The translations under genes and the position numbers were made by a program. Below the pieces are notes generated by a model that saw nothing but the letters and a program-made list of their open reading frames with translations, ran no database searches and was not told the DNA's origin. DNA of 7,814 nucleotides from an uncultured Clostridia bacterium (GTDB lineage: Bacteria; Bacillota_I; Bacilli_A; RF39; UBA660), in assembly GCA_947569225.1 (NCBI GenBank), contig CANORX010000042.1, positions 1-7,814 of the forward strand, written 5' to 3'. Numbering within the stretch: the first letter of the stretch is position 1; the number at the start of each line of letters is the position of its first letter. Below are positions 5,802-7,814 of the stretch, piece by piece.

Positions 5802-7814
5802 ATATAGATTATTAGTTAATTCATCATAGTAATATTGAATAACATAAGGAACTGTACTTCCACTAAGTTGAGCAAGTTTAGTAGCAACATTTTGTTGAAT
5901 AGCTTTAACAGCATTTTCATCTACTGCCATACCAGCTTTAACAGCAGTTACAGTTTGTTCCCATTGAGATAAATTATCTACAATATCAACAGCATTTTCT
6001 TTACTTACTAAACCAATAGTTTGATTATTAGTAGAATTAATTAAATTAAAACCTCCACCATTAGGTACTAATTTAAATTTATCAATTCCAGTAAATGCAG
6101 CATTATTAGTAAGAGAAATAGGTCTATTAGCATTATAATAATTTTCTACTTTACCAGCAGCTCTCCAACTAGTATCTTGATTCCAAGATTGAATAATAGA
6201 ACTATCAATGGCACCACTACCTACAAGTAAAGTAATAGGTTCTCTTTTAAGTTTACCTTCTGTATCGTAATAACCAGCAATATTAATTTGAACTCCAACA
6301 TCACCAGTTTTTGGGTCACGAACAATAGTAGGAGTAATTTCATTTTCTTTAGCACTTCTAAGATATGCAGTATAAGCTTTTCTATCTTCAGAAGTCATAG
6401 GTTCAAATACTCCATTTTCACTAGTAATATAAGCTTCTCCTTGAGTTAAATCAATACCACTACGAATAGCCATCATAGCTTGTTCTTCTTTATTCTTCTT
6501 ATAAGCAGAAAGTTTACTAGCTTCTTCAGGATTAGCATTCATCATAAAATTAATTTCAGCTAATTCAGGAGTTAAAGCACTAATACCAATAGTAGAAGAA
6601 GTTATTTTGCCACCATCAAGAACAGCATCATTTTTAGATTTAAGAGAATCAACATAATTAACTAAACCAATATAAGGTTCTTTATTACCTGTTGGTAATC
6701 CAGCATGATGTTCTTCACCATTAGAATCAACTCTAACAAATTTATCACCATAACCAAAGAATCTAGTTTTAGCAGAATTAAGAAAAGCATTTAAAGGATT
6801 TCTAGTATCTTCAGCTTCTTTAACAGCTTTGCCAAAACTATAAATAGATTTATGATAATCTTTAGGTAATTCAGCATATCTATAACCATTACCATCAGAA
6901 CCAAATCTTATTCCAAGACTAATTGCTTTTTTCTCTCCACCAAGAGCATTAATAAATGAGTTATAAACATCATCATTATTAAAGTATTGTCTAATAGAAC
7001 TACTATCTCCAAATATCTGATTAACATATTTACTATATGTATCAGAATATTTATTATTAGGTAAATCACTTAAACTAATAATAGAATTATATGTATCAAA
7101 CCCGTCGATGCTATCTTGCGATTTACCAACTTTAAGACTATTAATATATTCTTGATTATCAATAATATCATTAAGATAACTTAGAGCATATGCTCTATCA
7201 GATGGATTAGTAATATTAGTCATAATACTAGTTCTAATATCATCTGGATTAGCAGTGCTTAAATTAATATTAATATCAGGATTATATTTACTAAGTAATC
7301 CAGCTATTGATTGTCTATTGCTAGTAATTTCAGCTTGAGCTTGAGCAGGCATAAAATTATCAATACGAACAGGAGTACCTTTATAGGTTAAATTATCAAT
7401 AGCTTGTTTTCTTTGAGCACTACTTCCAGAACCAGCTTGTTTAGATAAAGCTAATTGAGCTTTCCATGCTTCACCATAAGTAGTATTACTATCTTGATTA
7501 TAAAAAGTTGCAGCATTATAGAAAGGGTCAATACGTTTAGCAAGATACTGTTCAGGAGTAAGTAGAATACCATTTTTATCTGTTATATCAGGATTACTAC
7601 CATTTTGGTCATATTTCCATTTAGCAATCTTATAATCTTGTTCAAGACTAGCTTTAGCACCAGGAGTGTTTTCAATAACAGCTTTAACAGCTTCAGCAAG
7701 TTTAGCTTTACTTAATCTTTGCCAATTACCTTTAGTATGAGAATAAATCTCTCCTGTAACAGATTTAGTAATATCATCAGTAACTTTACCGTTAGCATCA
7801 AGCCATCTTGTTTG
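5799..7814 (-). CDS. Large phage protein of unknown function, probably virion-associated; 5' end outside window
   Basis: The frame is open from the right edge to a TAA stop at 5801-5799, giving 671 visible residues. The Met at 7352-7350 is internal: the 154 codons upstream contain no stop and have the same codon habits and composition, so the true start lies beyond base 7814. I do not recognise the family. The protein is hydrophilic and rich in Asn, Ser, Ile and Lys. It has no evident signal peptide, membrane segment, catalytic HExxH, or DxDxD motif of the crAss-like virion RNA polymerase. The visible N-terminal part is Lys/Ala-rich and probably helical. The middle has several Gly- and Asp-rich turns, and the last 70 residues look helical, with a Tyr-rich end. 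Its stop lies one base before the giant gene, so the two are probably co-transcribed. Context suggests an internal or structural virion protein, which is inference only. Confidence 0.93.
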   Translation of the reverse strand, partial: QTRWLDANGKVTDDITKSVTGEIYSHTKGNWQRLSKAKLAEAVKAVIENTPGAKASLEQDYKIAKWKYDQNGSNPDITDKNGILLTPEQYLAKRIDPFYNAATFYNQDSNTTYGEAWKAQLALSKQAGSGSSAQRKQAIDNLTYKGTPVRIDNFMPAQAQAEITSNRQSIAGLLSKYNPDININLSTANPDDIRTSIMTNITNPSDRAYALSYLNDIIDNQEYINSLKVGKSQDSIDGFDTYNSIISLSDLPNNKYSDTYSKYVNQIFGDSSSIRQYFNNDDVYNSFINALGGEKKAISLGIRFGSDGNGYRYAELPKDYHKSIYSFGKAVKEAEDTRNPLNAFLNSAKTRFFGYGDKFVRVDSNGEEHHAGLPTGNKEPYIGLVNYVDSLKSKNDAVLDGGKITSSTIGISALTPELAEINFMMNANPEEASKLSAYKKNKEEQAMMAIRSGIDLTQGEAYITSENGVFEPMTSEDRKAYTAYLRSAKENEITPTIVRDPKTGDVGVQINIAGYYDTEGKLKREPITLLVGSGAIDSSIIQSWNQDTSWRAAGKVENYYNANRPISLTNNAAFTGIDKFKLVPNGGGFNLINSTNNQTIGLVSKENAVDIVDNLSQWEQTVTAVKAGMAVDENAVKAIQQNVATKLAQLSGSTVPYVIQYYYDELTNNLY

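Noticed and set aside
7350..7352. Met codon as the start of the upstream gene (517-residue protein).
   Set aside because: The same frame continues without a stop for 154 more codons to the window edge with identical composition, so this Met is internal.
5799..7814. Virion RNA polymerase subunit.
   Set aside because: I find no DxDxD-type catalytic motif in the visible residues of this protein, so only its neighbourhood would suggest it.
1..7814. CRISPR array, tRNA or rRNA gene, insertion sequence.
   Set aside because: The window is coding almost throughout on one strand, with no regularly spaced repeats, no cloverleaf-like GC-rich stretch and no transposase frame.

Overview
The window is strongly AT-rich and is filled by two long reading frames on the minus strand, with no intergenic space. 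The best guess is a tailed phage of gut Bacteroidota, most likely crAss-like (Crassvirales). The reasons are low GC, huge tightly packed co-directional frames with no visible Shine-Dalgarno sequence, Asn/Ile/Lys/Ser-rich proteins, and a giant multidomain protein that looks like internal virion cargo and ends in a zincin motif. This assignment comes from overall character, not from a search. A related phage or a large prophage remains possible.

Layout in transcription order, right to left: (1) 7814 to 5799 is the 3' part of a gene whose start lies beyond the right edge. The frame is open to base 7814, giving 671 visible residues and a TAA stop. Calling its start at the internal Met at 7352 would be an error. 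(2) One base after that stop, an ATG at 5797-5795 opens a frame that runs to the left edge without a stop, giving at least 1,932 residues. I read this frame codon by codon over the whole span. It has no TAA, TAG or TGA, so it is one uninterrupted gene in the standard code. Short frames on the plus strand across this region are shadows.

The giant protein has five visible parts: a helical N-terminal part with hydrophobic stretches (about residues 168-195 and 427-445); a charged helical or coiled-coil-like part (about 450-840); a Pro/Thr/Ser/Glu/Gln-rich linker (about 840-925); a long mixed alpha/beta part; and a C-terminal domain with HESLH at 1743-1747 and a downstream Glu-rich helix, which together form a gluzincin-like zinc metallopeptidase signature. 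An acidic Asn/Asp-rich tail follows.

The least explained signal is a short GC-rich element inside this AT-rich gene. A 16-bp sequence occurs at 3176-3191 and, in perfect inverted orientation, at 896-911. The copies are read in different registers and encode unrelated residues, so the DNA or RNA sequence is shared rather than a peptide motif. Two GC-rich hairpins also sit within the first 135 nt of the giant gene.

The two genes probably form one late operon, with the second translated by coupling to the first. Their products are likely virion-associated proteins, but neither function is demonstrated by the sequence alone.
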